Shown: piece after piece, positions 30,895 through 39,268 of the stretch
Layout: every line of letters starts with the position of its first letter
How positions within the stretch are numbered: the stretch's first letter is position 1
Source of the DNA: a virus
Strand: one strand, 5' to 3'
Length of the DNA stretch: 64,000 nucleotides
Virus record (IMG/VR): IMGVR_UViG_3300010885_027635
Span: 1 to 64,000 of that record
The notes under the pieces: generated by a model
What the model was told of the DNA's origin: nothing
Seen by the model: the letters and a program-made list of their open reading frames with translations, nothing else
The model's database searches: none
Made by a program: the position numbers and the translations under genes

Positions 30895-31498
30895 GTTGCC
30901 ATCTTTCCACGTGTGTTCTTAGCTGTTCTAGTTTTTGATTATAAGAATCTAATTTAGGCATAGCGTCGTAACGAGACTTGGCCAAGTCTGGCAGGAGTTG
31001 TTCATAGCACAACTCAATGTCAAAAAAGCTCTGACAGTCTTTCCAATGTTGTTGATTACGCCAAAGAGCTTCGGCTGGGCCTATAATGTGCCTGAGTGGT
31101 ATGTCTATGCTTGGGTTTTTGATAACTGCGTCGGTGTTTTTTTCTTGGTGCCAAACATGGAGATATCTAGAAATACCAAAACTCAATGCTTGTGCTGTAA
31201 AATCTTCTCGATACAATCCAATGATAAAAGAATCATTGAACAACTGATCCCAGTGCTCTTCTGGTGGTAAATGGTCCGGCATAATTTTTACTATGGATTG
31301 TTTTTTGGATTCAAATTCACCTGTTCTAGCTGATGGGCAATAATGAAAGGCTTCATCTATAGATGGTAATCCAGTGAGCCGACTCAAAAGATCGCCCAGG
31401 GCTGTACTGCCAGTACGATAGTTAGCAATTATCACTATGTTCCACTCTGCTGGAACTTCAAAGCTATAGTTAGTAAGTGATATTTTAAAATCATTCAT
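30887..31498 (-). CDS. Sulfotransferase (Stf0/LPS-type)
   Basis: This 203-residue protein has the PAPS-binding loop Y-R-T-G-S-T-A-L (residues 27-34), then LLSRLTGLPSIDEAFHY, typical of bacterial Stf0-like sulfotransferases (trehalose or lipopolysaccharide acceptors). IGLYREDFTAQALSFGIS agrees with the family's conserved R-x-D...Q-A-x-S. It would use PAPS to sulfate a sugar. It is shorter than usual (about 250), so the C-terminal acceptor part may be reduced. ATGA overlaps tie it to its neighbours. Confidence 0.78.
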   Translation of the reverse strand: MNDFKISLTNYSFEVPAEWNIVIIANYRTGSTALGDLLSRLTGLPSIDEAFHYCPSARTGEFESKKQSIVKIMPDHLPPEEHWDQLFNDSFIIGLYREDFTAQALSFGISRYLHVWHQEKNTDAVIKNPSIDIPLRHIIGPAEALWRNQQHWKDCQSFFDIELCYEQLLPDLAKSRYDAMPKLDSYNQKLEQLRTHVERWQHE

Positions 31499-32649
31499 TG
31501 ATATTTTTTGATAAATTGGCTAAAGCGTTCTGGAAATTCTTTGCGTAATTTGACACTGATTTCCGCGAGATGTTGCTGATTGTATTTACATATAGTATAA
31601 CACTCTTTGAGAAAACTTGCAAGGTCTTGTTGGCATAAGTCGTCAACTACTGTTATAATTCTGTTCATTCGATCTTGATCATTATCGATCTGATCAAAAC
31701 TTTCATCAATGATGCCATCAAATGTACGGAAACCCAAATTTCGTATGTCTTGATACCAGCCGCGACTAGCGGCACATATCCACGGATGACCCATTGCCAG
31801 TGGTTTGGCTATTTTTTCTGTTCTAAAGCTATAAGGGTAATCGTACACAGTTTCGGTTACTACGCTAAAGTAGGTATCAATATAAGTATCAGCATTGAGG
31901 TATATTTCACCCCATTGATTATCAAATAGGTCATTTTTTATAAAGGTACGGTTAGGCGGACCTGCCCAGGACCACTCCTTGGGATCTCGTTGATCGTTGC
32001 AATACCTGTTGACTTCATATCGAGTTGGCAAACTTTGTAAAGGCGTGTTTGTGGCCATGACATTGACCTCGCCTTCATAAAAATTAAAATTTCTAACCAC
32101 AGTAGGTCTACTGTCTAACATGGTCCATAATGATTCTTCAAGCAGGCCGCGACGTTTAAAATGTTCCCATAGATATTTTCTGTGCGGTCTAGCACGGCCA
32201 TTTAAAAATAAAAACTTATAGGGCTTGTCAGTTTTACTAAAAATCTCCTCTGTGCGTTTCATTTCGTCAATGTTTTCATCGTAGTCTAAGATTCTAATTA
32301 AAAAATGTTCATGCAACATATACGGATACGGAGCTTCTATGTCGCCTCCACTGATCAATAAAATTTTATTGTTTAACACTAGCTCTTCAAGTCCTAGCAC
32401 ACGTAGTTGGGCAATTAATGTGCTACTGCCCTCGGCACTGTTGCCAAACACCATAGTGTAATCGGGGTCTTCTGCCATGCGTTTAAACTTGTCTACATTT
32501 TCAACTACCTGTTGCCGGCCCAGCACATACACGCTATCAGGAACGGGTTCATGATCTCCGTAATGAACAAATGTTGCTGTAGCGTATGGCAATAATTCTT
32601 CATACACTTCACTCATTGTGTCAACAACTAGGTTACGATTGCCGAGCAT
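31495..32649 (-). CDS. Putative glycosyltransferase, 'EKTFK-DESYD' family (384 aa)
   Basis: The C terminus carries RTEKIAKPLAMGHPWICA, then LGFRTFDGIIDESFDQIDND and a late H-N-Q-Q-H-like end, the same chain as in the genes at 17983, 19121 and 34045. The N-terminal half holds VHYGDHEPVPD and FLFLNGRARPHRKYLWEH, a pattern that occurs in phage proteins of this class. The ATG at 32649 is preferred to GTG 32676. It lies between radical SAM G and the sulfotransferase, with 4-17 nt overlaps on both sides. Confidence 0.65.
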   Translation of the reverse strand: MLGNRNLVVDTMSEVYEELLPYATATFVHYGDHEPVPDSVYVLGRQQVVENVDKFKRMAEDPDYTMVFGNSAEGSSTLIAQLRVLGLEELVLNNKILLISGGDIEAPYPYMLHEHFLIRILDYDENIDEMKRTEEIFSKTDKPYKFLFLNGRARPHRKYLWEHFKRRGLLEESLWTMLDSRPTVVRNFNFYEGEVNVMATNTPLQSLPTRYEVNRYCNDQRDPKEWSWAGPPNRTFIKNDLFDNQWGEIYLNADTYIDTYFSVVTETVYDYPYSFRTEKIAKPLAMGHPWICAASRGWYQDIRNLGFRTFDGIIDESFDQIDNDQDRMNRIITVVDDLCQQDLASFLKECYTICKYNQQHLAEISVKLRKEFPERFSQFIKKYQ

Positions 32650-34048
32650 GGTATTCACATTCTGCCCACCAGGCACTCATTTCAGGAAATGTCTTTAAAA
32701 ATTCTGTGCCATGTCTACGATCTGCTTCGCTGAAGAAACGGAAGAAATCAGCTTTGTTACAATTAAGATATTCTGCATCTAACTTTTGGCCGTCACGCAT
32801 CCAAGCAATGTCGCGATCCAGTCTGGCTATTTCGTAATCTTTGAATCCTTGGAAGCGTGTGTCTTCTGTTTCAATTTGACGTAACATCCAGGCCCACAGG
32901 TATTCTAGTTGTTCTGCATAGCTTTCCGGTAACAATTGCAGGCTTTGCCAAGTAGGAGTCCTGAGTACAGGAGTATCAAACCACACACGTTGATATGTTG
33001 TACTGTAGATTTTTCTAAGACCCAGTATGCCTGCAAACAGAGCAGGCAAGCCCGTAACACTGAGATTGTTCATGGTCACAATAAAAGTAATACTATTACG
33101 TCCGGGTATTTCTGTTAGGAATTGATTGACTCTATCCCACAGCAAGTCCATATCAAGCCCGTGTCTGATGTATTCAGCCTGCTCGTCCCACGAATCCAAA
33201 CTAACATACTGCATGAAGTGTTCAATTTTTTCACCTGCACACAGCTCTTTAACATAGACCAAATATTTTTGCCATGACTTTTCATCTACACTGAAGTTAC
33301 TTGTTACATTAAGATGTAAATTGGGTTTGGGATTGGCCAGCACATAGTCAAACACACGATAGGTATTTTTGTCCAACAAGGGCTCACCCCCAGTCATGCG
33401 GAAGTGTTCTAGTTCTGGATATAGTTGAGGCCACCAAGACCAGAACGCATCTACATAAGGATTGTCTTCTCTTACAGGAATTGGCCTGCGATTACCAGTG
33501 AAGTAACCAGGATCGTTGTGTTGAGTGCTAGTAGGGTAAGCGCCAAACTGATCCACTTCTTGTTGCCAGCTTGAACTAAATTGAGGACTACAGTAACTAC
33601 ATTTAAGATTGCAAGCATGATTAAAATTAACTTCCACATAACTAGGTACAACATCTTCATCTCCTGTTGAATTTACTACAACATCAAAGTCTTTGGCGGC
33701 CCAGGACTCACCTGACCGATAGTGTCTATCACTTAACTTGCCGTTATCTTCCATGGCCCAACAATAACTGCATTCGCCAGGGCGTTCCTGTTTAAGCATA
33801 ATCTTACGTTGTTCTTTCTTGTACGGAGTATTATGCAGGGCACCGGGGTTATCTTTCAATAAGTCTGCAGGAATAGCATGTAGTGGCGGATGATAGCAAC
33901 TGTTGTTAAGCCCTGTAGGCAAGTGTAGACTTACTTGCTTCCATTTGGCCAAGCAGAGTGCCGGACCTAGTTTGTCTTTCATTTGTTCTGCATTACTAAG
34001 AAATACAGATTTAAAATCGTTGTTGACTTCGTCGCCTTTATTGTTCAC
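32633..34048 (-). CDS. Radical SAM protein 'G' of the array
   Basis: This 471-residue protein, the longest in the array, has core C146-x3-C150-x2-C153 (CNLKCSYC), N-terminal C32 (LCLAKW), C51 (CYHPPLHAIP) and C93-x2-C96-W, like F. MTGGEPLLD is present. It starts at GTG 34048, overlapping the previous stop (GTGA). No better start lies before the conserved cysteine. It is second in the reverse operon that begins at 35031. Confidence 0.92.
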   Translation of the reverse strand: MNNKGDEVNNDFKSVFLSNAEQMKDKLGPALCLAKWKQVSLHLPTGLNNSCYHPPLHAIPADLLKDNPGALHNTPYKKEQRKIMLKQERPGECSYCWAMEDNGKLSDRHYRSGESWAAKDFDVVVNSTGDEDVVPSYVEVNFNHACNLKCSYCSPQFSSSWQQEVDQFGAYPTSTQHNDPGYFTGNRRPIPVREDNPYVDAFWSWWPQLYPELEHFRMTGGEPLLDKNTYRVFDYVLANPKPNLHLNVTSNFSVDEKSWQKYLVYVKELCAGEKIEHFMQYVSLDSWDEQAEYIRHGLDMDLLWDRVNQFLTEIPGRNSITFIVTMNNLSVTGLPALFAGILGLRKIYSTTYQRVWFDTPVLRTPTWQSLQLLPESYAEQLEYLWAWMLRQIETEDTRFQGFKDYEIARLDRDIAWMRDGQKLDAEYLNCNKADFFRFFSEADRRHGTEFLKTFPEMSAWWAECEYHARQS

Positions 34049-35031
34049 GTCTGAAATATCCGGTTGAAGTCATTGGCCTTTAAGCCTTTAAGTAAATTAC
34101 GATTATGCTCTAGTTTGGGTAGCATGTTGGTGTACATATCTTCTAGCTCTTTATTTGTGCGTTGGGCCAGTGTTTGTACTATTGCTATTATAGCACGAAC
34201 TTGACAATCTGGAGGATCTTCTGAGTAACCTTCGTCCCAGAATTCATCAAATGTTTCAAATCCCAAACGTCGTAAATTGCGTATTAGATTCTGCGGGCCT
34301 TGTACAATAAACGGTGTACGCATCAGCATGGGTCTCCAGATCTTTTCGTCTACATAAAAAGTTTGTCCAGAATAAAAACTAAGATTAACCAGTTCTACAA
34401 AGAATTGAGGATAGTAGTCTATTATACCCAAATTGGCCGGAACACTGATGGTGTCTTGACAGGCCGCTAAATCCAATGTCAACGGTCCTGCTGACAAAAG
34501 ATTGTAGGCTCGATCAATTTCTACTGCCGTAGCACCATTGGCCATAAAAGTTTCAAGTCCTATATGCTCTTGATGGTATGGCTCAGTCACACAACAATGA
34601 TAGCTTTGTAATGTTTGATGAACGTGTTCTGCATACAAGTAACTGGCCAGGTGTAATCTATGCTGATTGCTGTGTCCTATAAAGTGCCCAAAATGACAAA
34701 TGTTATCGAACTGTTTAGCTGTGGACAAATCTGTTTTAAAAAGATCTTGTGTGGCTTGTAATTCATACGCTTGGTGCACATGCCGAATTTGATATTCTGC
34801 GTGTTGTTCCAAGAAGTTTGCTGTTTCTATTTCAATTGCTTGGCGGGGCCACGACTGTGCCGAGCATATACGGTCTAGTAAATCATACAAACCCACGTGT
34901 TCAGCACAAGGACCTTCTCCATTTAGGCTAATCCTGACAGGTTGCTCGCATCGAAGCATAGCGGATATAATGTCTATGGCCGCCTGATCTTTGTTCCAAA
35001 TTTTACCATCTATAGTGATTATTTTTATCAT
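34045..35031 (-). CDS. Putative glycosyltransferase, 'EKTFK-DESYD' family (328 aa)
   Basis: The C terminus has VDEKIWRPMLMRTPFIVQG, then LGFETFDEFWDEGYSEDPPD, a variant of the chain in three other genes of the island. The N terminus MIKIITIDGKIWNKDQAA leads into a Rossmann-like beta/alpha half. The ATG at 35031 is used; a much earlier GTG at 35124 would overlap the divergent gene. The gene is first in the operon that runs to 21345. A TATAAATA element lies 17 nt upstream of the ATG. Confidence 0.62.
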   Translation of the reverse strand: MIKIITIDGKIWNKDQAAIDIISAMLRCEQPVRISLNGEGPCAEHVGLYDLLDRICSAQSWPRQAIEIETANFLEQHAEYQIRHVHQAYELQATQDLFKTDLSTAKQFDNICHFGHFIGHSNQHRLHLASYLYAEHVHQTLQSYHCCVTEPYHQEHIGLETFMANGATAVEIDRAYNLLSAGPLTLDLAACQDTISVPANLGIIDYYPQFFVELVNLSFYSGQTFYVDEKIWRPMLMRTPFIVQGPQNLIRNLRRLGFETFDEFWDEGYSEDPPDCQVRAIIAIVQTLAQRTNKELEDMYTNMLPKLEHNRNLLKGLKANDFNRIFQT

Positions 35032-35047
35032 GAAATGTGCAAGTAAA

Positions 35048-35055
35048 TATTTATA
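35048..35055 (-). promoter_or_regulatory. T4-late-promoter-like TATAAATA for the radical SAM operon
   Basis: An exact TATAAATA reads on the minus strand in the 38-bp gap between the divergent genes at 35031 and 35070. It is the only promoter-like element I see ahead of the long reverse operon 35031 to 21345. Confidence 0.45.
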
Positions 35056-35069
35056 ACTGTAAATACTAC

Positions 35070-35663
35070 ATGTTTGAAATAGTTCAAGATTTTGAAAAAG
35101 CCATTGCTGAGTTTTATGGAGCACCTTACGCGGTAGCTACAGACTGCTGTACCCATGCCATTGAGCTGAGTTTACGATATCAAAACATAAAATCTGCTAC
35201 ATGCCCTAGCCAAACATATCTATCAATTCCATTTACCCTAATGAAATTGAATTTAGAATGGAGTTTTGTTGATCAGCCCTGGCAAGATTATTATTATTTG
35301 GGTGGTACCAACATTGTTGATGCAGCAGTATACTGGAAAAAAGACGGCTATATTCCGAGAAGCTATATGTGTTTAAGTTTTCAATTTCGCAAACATTTAA
35401 ATTTAATCAGAGGTGGTGCAATACTGTTAGATGATCCTGTAGCCGCTGCTCAATTGCGTCGAATGACCACCGATGGTAGGGACGTCAGCCGACTGTGGAA
35501 AGAGCAAGATATTGACACTGTTGGTTATCATTACTACATGCCTATTGAAACTGCAAAATTAGGATTGGCAAAGTTGCCAGGTGCTATTGCTCAACCAGCC
35601 AGACAGTGGACCAGTGACGAGTATCCCAGATTACCCACATTAACGGTGTTTAAGAATGTCTAA
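35070..35663 (+). CDS. Short DegT-like aminotransferase domain protein
   Basis: This 197-residue protein is recognisably the PLP domain of the DegT/DnrJ/EryC1/StrS family: YAVATDCCTHAIELSL corresponds to the PLP phosphate loop, NIVDAA to the Asp region, and SFQFRKHLNLIRGGAILLDD to the Lys region (K in FRKHL). The family is normally about 370 residues; the C-terminal half is absent and no remnant follows, since the next gene starts 8 nt before its end. It may be a minimal active version, a partner subunit or a degenerate copy. The ATG at 35070 is preferred to GTG 35037. Confidence 0.7.
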   Translation: MFEIVQDFEKAIAEFYGAPYAVATDCCTHAIELSLRYQNIKSATCPSQTYLSIPFTLMKLNLEWSFVDQPWQDYYYLGGTNIVDAAVYWKKDGYIPRSYMCLSFQFRKHLNLIRGGAILLDDPVAAAQLRRMTTDGRDVSRLWKEQDIDTVGYHYYMPIETAKLGLAKLPGAIAQPARQWTSDEYPRLPTLTVFKNV

Positions 35664-36582
35664 AATATTTAATTCAAAATATCCCATACTTGAAGCTTGT
35701 ATGAACAAAGGTTCCAGTTTAGAGTTGGCTGTTGCTGTGCACCAAGCTGGTGGATATCCTAGTTTTTGTAGCTGGACTTATAATCGTCGCTTTGATCTTA
35801 TGCAAAAAGAAATAGATCAATTTGTTGCTACAACAGGATCAAACTGCGTACATCTTAGCTTTGAGCTGGACGAATTACCAAATTTTGATATTTGCCATCG
35901 CATAGTAAAATCACATGACATTCCCACCATTGAAATTATTTACGGTGCCAGCGATTCTTATCGTGGGATCAAAAGTCGTTATACTGATATTGATCAAGCT
36001 GTACAAGACTGGGTAGGCCCTTTACACGAACACGGTACTCGAGTATTTAAAAGATTATACGAGCCCATCGATGCTGATACCATGAAGAAAAATTTTATTG
36101 ACGGCTTCTGTATCAAAGGCTTAGAATCTGCAGGGTTTGGTGGATATACTCCGGTCCGAGATTTATTTTTAAAACAAAAAGAACTCACTCCAACTGCTAT
36201 GCTGATTCCGTATGGTGGAGTCAGTACCAGTGCCCAAGTTAAAGATTATATAGACCTAGGTGCAGAAATAATAGCAGTTGGTACGGTACTAGCGTTGAGT
36301 GCAGAAAGTACAATTAAATTAGAAACCAAGCTGGCAGCAATCAAAGCCACTAGTAAAGACCTGGTTGAGTTTAAACACAACACCAGAAAACAAACTGCCT
36401 TGGAGTTCGAGCCATACACTGGACACGACGACTATAATCGTACCAAAGGATTGGTCAACGGTATGTGGAAAAAGAACAGCAACCAAGGGCATGTGTATTT
36501 TGGACACGGAATTGACCATGTCACTGAACTACTCACTTGTCAACAGATTATTCAAAATCTAACTGCGGATCTGTCGAGCTAA
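35656..36582 (+). CDS. Nitronate-monooxygenase-like FMN TIM-barrel protein
   Basis: This 308-residue protein has YPILEACMNKGSSLELAVAV near the start, FCIKGLESAGFGGY in the middle, and IPYGGVSTSAQVKDYIDLGA with VGTVLALSAEST near the end. These correspond to FMN-phosphate and flavin-contact segments of the nitronate monooxygenase/2-nitropropane dioxygenase family. The family oxidises nitronates or related carbanions with O2. The usual catalytic His in G-G-H is replaced (ESAGFGG), so the chemistry may differ. It overlaps the short aminotransferase by 8 nt, and its 3' end overlaps the convergent SGNH gene by 24 nt. Confidence 0.75.
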   Translation: MSKIFNSKYPILEACMNKGSSLELAVAVHQAGGYPSFCSWTYNRRFDLMQKEIDQFVATTGSNCVHLSFELDELPNFDICHRIVKSHDIPTIEIIYGASDSYRGIKSRYTDIDQAVQDWVGPLHEHGTRVFKRLYEPIDADTMKKNFIDGFCIKGLESAGFGGYTPVRDLFLKQKELTPTAMLIPYGGVSTSAQVKDYIDLGAEIIAVGTVLALSAESTIKLETKLAAIKATSKDLVEFKHNTRKQTALEFEPYTGHDDYNRTKGLVNGMWKKNSNQGHVYFGHGIDHVTELLTCQQIIQNLTADLSS

Positions 36583-37260
36583 CAATTCTGCATAAGCCTG
36601 ATGCCCTTGGGCAGTTGGGTACTTGTTATCATCCCCCATTAACTCGTTGTTGTTTCTACTGGCAATTTGCATCAAGGTATCCTCTTGATAAAACTGAGAC
36701 CAATCTATTAACTTATACAAATGTTCAAATCGTTTAAACTTGGTATAAGGCCTGCCATATAAAAACAAATAAGGTTGATTGGTTGATTTAAAAAACCCTT
36801 GTAGGCCAATCATTTTAAGAATGTCAGATTCAAGCGTTTGCTCGTAAGTCACTGCTTGGTGATACTGTTTAAAAAACTTAGCTACACTGTCTTGTTTATT
36901 AGATCTGTAACCTGAATTCATAATCCAGTTTTTAGGAACATAGTCTTGATCGTTAACTGGGTAAACAATTTTTTCAGGCCAATCGTTTACGCCGCTTTGA
37001 TACAAGGAAGTATTTTCAGAATCAGCAAACATGCTGATATCAGTGACTGGCAAACCAGTATGTGTTGATTCGCACCACATAATTAATACTAAATCATATG
37101 ATCTTTTGGCCAATTCTGAAATTGTGGCTTCGTATATGTAGGCATTGCCAGATCCGGCTAGGCTTAAATTAACTAATTCACAATCAAGAATATCTTTAAG
37201 ATAATAAGGCCAACTTCCGGGGCCTCTTGAGTTGCAGTTGCCGGTTAATAAAATATTCAT
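36559..37260 (-). CDS. SGNH/GDSL-hydrolase-like protein
   Basis: This 233-residue protein has the block I pattern ILLTGNCNSRGPGSWP, where the catalytic Ser would be S of N-S-R-G, block II LSLAGSGNAYI (GxxN-like), and a late Y-P-T-A-Q-G-H-Q-A-Y with the His. These match the SGNH esterase/acyltransferase layout, though the nucleophile block G-D-S is G-N-C-N-S here. Members add or remove acyl groups on sugars. It is coupled (ATGA) to the acyl-adenylate ligase upstream, which fits an acyl-transfer step. Confidence 0.65.
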   Translation of the reverse strand: MNILLTGNCNSRGPGSWPYYLKDILDCELVNLSLAGSGNAYIYEATISELAKRSYDLVLIMWCESTHTGLPVTDISMFADSENTSLYQSGVNDWPEKIVYPVNDQDYVPKNWIMNSGYRSNKQDSVAKFFKQYHQAVTYEQTLESDILKMIGLQGFFKSTNQPYLFLYGRPYTKFKRFEHLYKLIDWSQFYQEDTLMQIASRNNNELMGDDNKYPTAQGHQAYAELLARQIRS

Positions 37261-38339
37261 TGATAGTTTTCATCCATCCAGGTCCTCGACACTTTACCTG
37301 GATATTTCAATGGCAATGTATCTACTTGTTTAAGCAAACGTGGTCGGCAATGTTGATTGATGCTGACTAGAAAGTTCTGTACTTCTTGTGGATTGCACTC
37401 GCCAACGTACAAACATTTAACATAGCTTTTTCCAAATATTGCACATTCTTGCATGTTGGGAAAATGTTCTGCTAATTGTCGTTCTATGCTGATGGGATTT
37501 ATTTTGTAACCGTTTACATTGATTTGATCTACATGACGTCCTAGTATACGATAATATCCTGCTGAATCTTGTTCAGCTAAATCTCCGGTATCAAACCAGT
37601 CGTTTACACATACAGTAGGACCTTTTATCAATAAATGATTGTTATCAATTTTGGCTTCAATGCCATCTGGCAATCCCACTGTGCCCATGCGTTGTTCTCC
37701 GTGCAAAGGGTTGGTAAAGCAATGACTTATAGCTTCGGTCATGCCAAACGCTTCAATTACTGGCACTTCAAACTTGGATCGAAGATGTTGATACAATGCA
37801 TCTGGCAGTGCGGCGCTGGCAGCACGTATAAATCTCAAACTATCAAGTTCCATTTGCCCAACAACTTTTAAAATGGCAGGAACTGCTGTGATTAATGTTG
37901 GACTAAATTTAGGTAATTGTCTAAGTTCTGGAACTGATAAAAAATTCATTTCGCACCCGGCTCTAAGTGCAGCCCAATAAAATGCTTGACCGTGTGCATG
38001 AGCCAAACTCATTACACTGACATATCGATCGTTGGCTGTCAACTCGTAACTATCGCACATGGTCTTAGTCAACATGTTCAACTGATCTTGCGAATATCCA
38101 TAAAACTTACTATCGCCTGTGGTGCCAGACGTGTACATGAATATGCGTTCGTTTTTATAGTTGCCGCCATCTCTATAATGCTCGCCGTCTGCGGTAATTA
38201 ATAAACTGTAGTCGGATTTTTCTAATAGATATTGTTTTCGTGCATCAGTGACTGCGGGCTCCACAATCATAATACTGTACTCATCAAGATTCTTTATGTA
38301 ATCTTGCGGATTAGAAACACAAAGTACTGCTCGCTTCAT
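37257..38339 (-). CDS. Acyl-adenylate (AMP-dependent) ligase, compact form
   Basis: This 360-residue protein has the core motifs A3 Y-T-S-G-T-T-G-D-S-K (residues 69-78), A5 FGMTEA, A7 FDTGDL, A8 LGRHVDQINVNGYKI and the catalytic A10 lysine in PGKVSRTW. It therefore adenylates a carboxylate with ATP. The usual first 100-150 residues of the large domain are missing, compared with about 500 for the family. It may form an acyl-AMP or acyl-thioester for the SGNH-like protein downstream. No carrier protein is seen nearby. Confidence 0.85.
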   Translation of the reverse strand: MKRAVLCVSNPQDYIKNLDEYSIMIVEPAVTDARKQYLLEKSDYSLLITADGEHYRDGGNYKNERIFMYTSGTTGDSKFYGYSQDQLNMLTKTMCDSYELTANDRYVSVMSLAHAHGQAFYWAALRAGCEMNFLSVPELRQLPKFSPTLITAVPAILKVVGQMELDSLRFIRAASAALPDALYQHLRSKFEVPVIEAFGMTEAISHCFTNPLHGEQRMGTVGLPDGIEAKIDNNHLLIKGPTVCVNDWFDTGDLAEQDSAGYYRILGRHVDQINVNGYKINPISIERQLAEHFPNMQECAIFGKSYVKCLYVGECNPQEVQNFLVSINQHCRPRLLKQVDTLPLKYPGKVSRTWMDENYQ

Positions 38340-39268
38340 CAGTTACTCCGGGATTGATTAATTTCGTTACGATATTTGTTGCGAAGGTATCGTATGCTTG
38401 CAATTCTTTTATTGTAAAAGTCCGTTACTGTGACATTGTCAAATACTGAACTACGCATGTCACTTAGTTGTTGTATTTCGGCTAGCCCAACACTTTTTGT
38501 AGCTTGGTCTAATATTTTTCCAATGCTGACTCTTTTTTCTTCTAACATTGCCTGATTGGACATGACAATATTAAACACCGACGGCACATCAATGCCCTGC
38601 TCCTTGAGTGTTTTTAACTTTGGGTCCGCTGAATATCTTGTAGGGCAACTCATTGCAATGGCTTTCATTTTGGGATTTAATTTTTCAAATTGTTTCACCA
38701 CAGATATGCGTTCAATTCCAAAATTTATACCATTATTGCCGGCCATATTTACTACTGCATCGTAGTTTGATTTGAACACAATCAAACGACTAGAAAGTCC
38801 ATACTTTTCAGCAATGGACATGGCTGTAAGATGTGTCACATTGCCAAACCCGACGGTACCTATTGTTATTTCTCCTGTGCCTTTCATGCTTGATAGATCG
38901 CCTGGGCGTGTGGCTGTTGAAGAAATCACTGCCCAGCATGCATCACCAATACTGTGAACTGGGCGATAATCCTCTTCTTTGATTGTACCAGCTTCCAGAT
39001 TGTCCACAAAAGCTGCATGAATAATTGCTAACCGAGACTGTGGATGCTCATTCATTGTAGTCAATGCAATTACACCTTGTGCTCCTGGTTTAAGTTCCAT
39101 TACAAATACGTATTTTTTTTGTTGAACATTGGCACGTTCTAATACCTTTTGAAATGCTACATTGCCGCCATGTCCAGCACTGTACGGGGAGTATACCGTG
39201 ATGACTTCTTGTGCCATTGCTGGCAATGCTAAAAATAATAACGCTAAAAATTTAAACACAATTACCAT
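38339..39268 (-). CDS. Bug/TctC-family periplasmic solute-binding protein (second)
   Basis: This 309-residue protein has a signal peptide (FLALLFLALPAMA, cleavage near residue 19) and mature start EVITVYSPYSAGHGGNVAFQ. The family's G-A-x-x-V-x-A is present as PGAQGVIALTTM, and GEITIGTVGFGNVTHLTAMS fits the binding site. It is more diverged than the protein at 3354. It sits inside the modification island between an adenylate ligase and a GT-like gene, not beside transport genes. Export to the periplasm would need the host Sec system. TGATG couples it to the ligase gene. Confidence 0.85.
   Translation of the reverse strand: MVIVFKFLALLFLALPAMAQEVITVYSPYSAGHGGNVAFQKVLERANVQQKKYVFVMELKPGAQGVIALTTMNEHPQSRLAIIHAAFVDNLEAGTIKEEDYRPVHSIGDACWAVISSTATRPGDLSSMKGTGEITIGTVGFGNVTHLTAMSIAEKYGLSSRLIVFKSNYDAVVNMAGNNGINFGIERISVVKQFEKLNPKMKAIAMSCPTRYSADPKLKTLKEQGIDVPSVFNIVMSNQAMLEEKRVSIGKILDQATKSVGLAEIQQLSDMRSSVFDNVTVTDFYNKRIASIRYLRNKYRNEINQSRSN

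Noticed and set aside
35070-35663. Short aminotransferase as a plain frameshift pseudogene
   Set aside because: The next gene starts 8 nt before its stop and no remnant of the missing domain follows in any frame that I can see, so it looks like a compact gene rather than a broken one.
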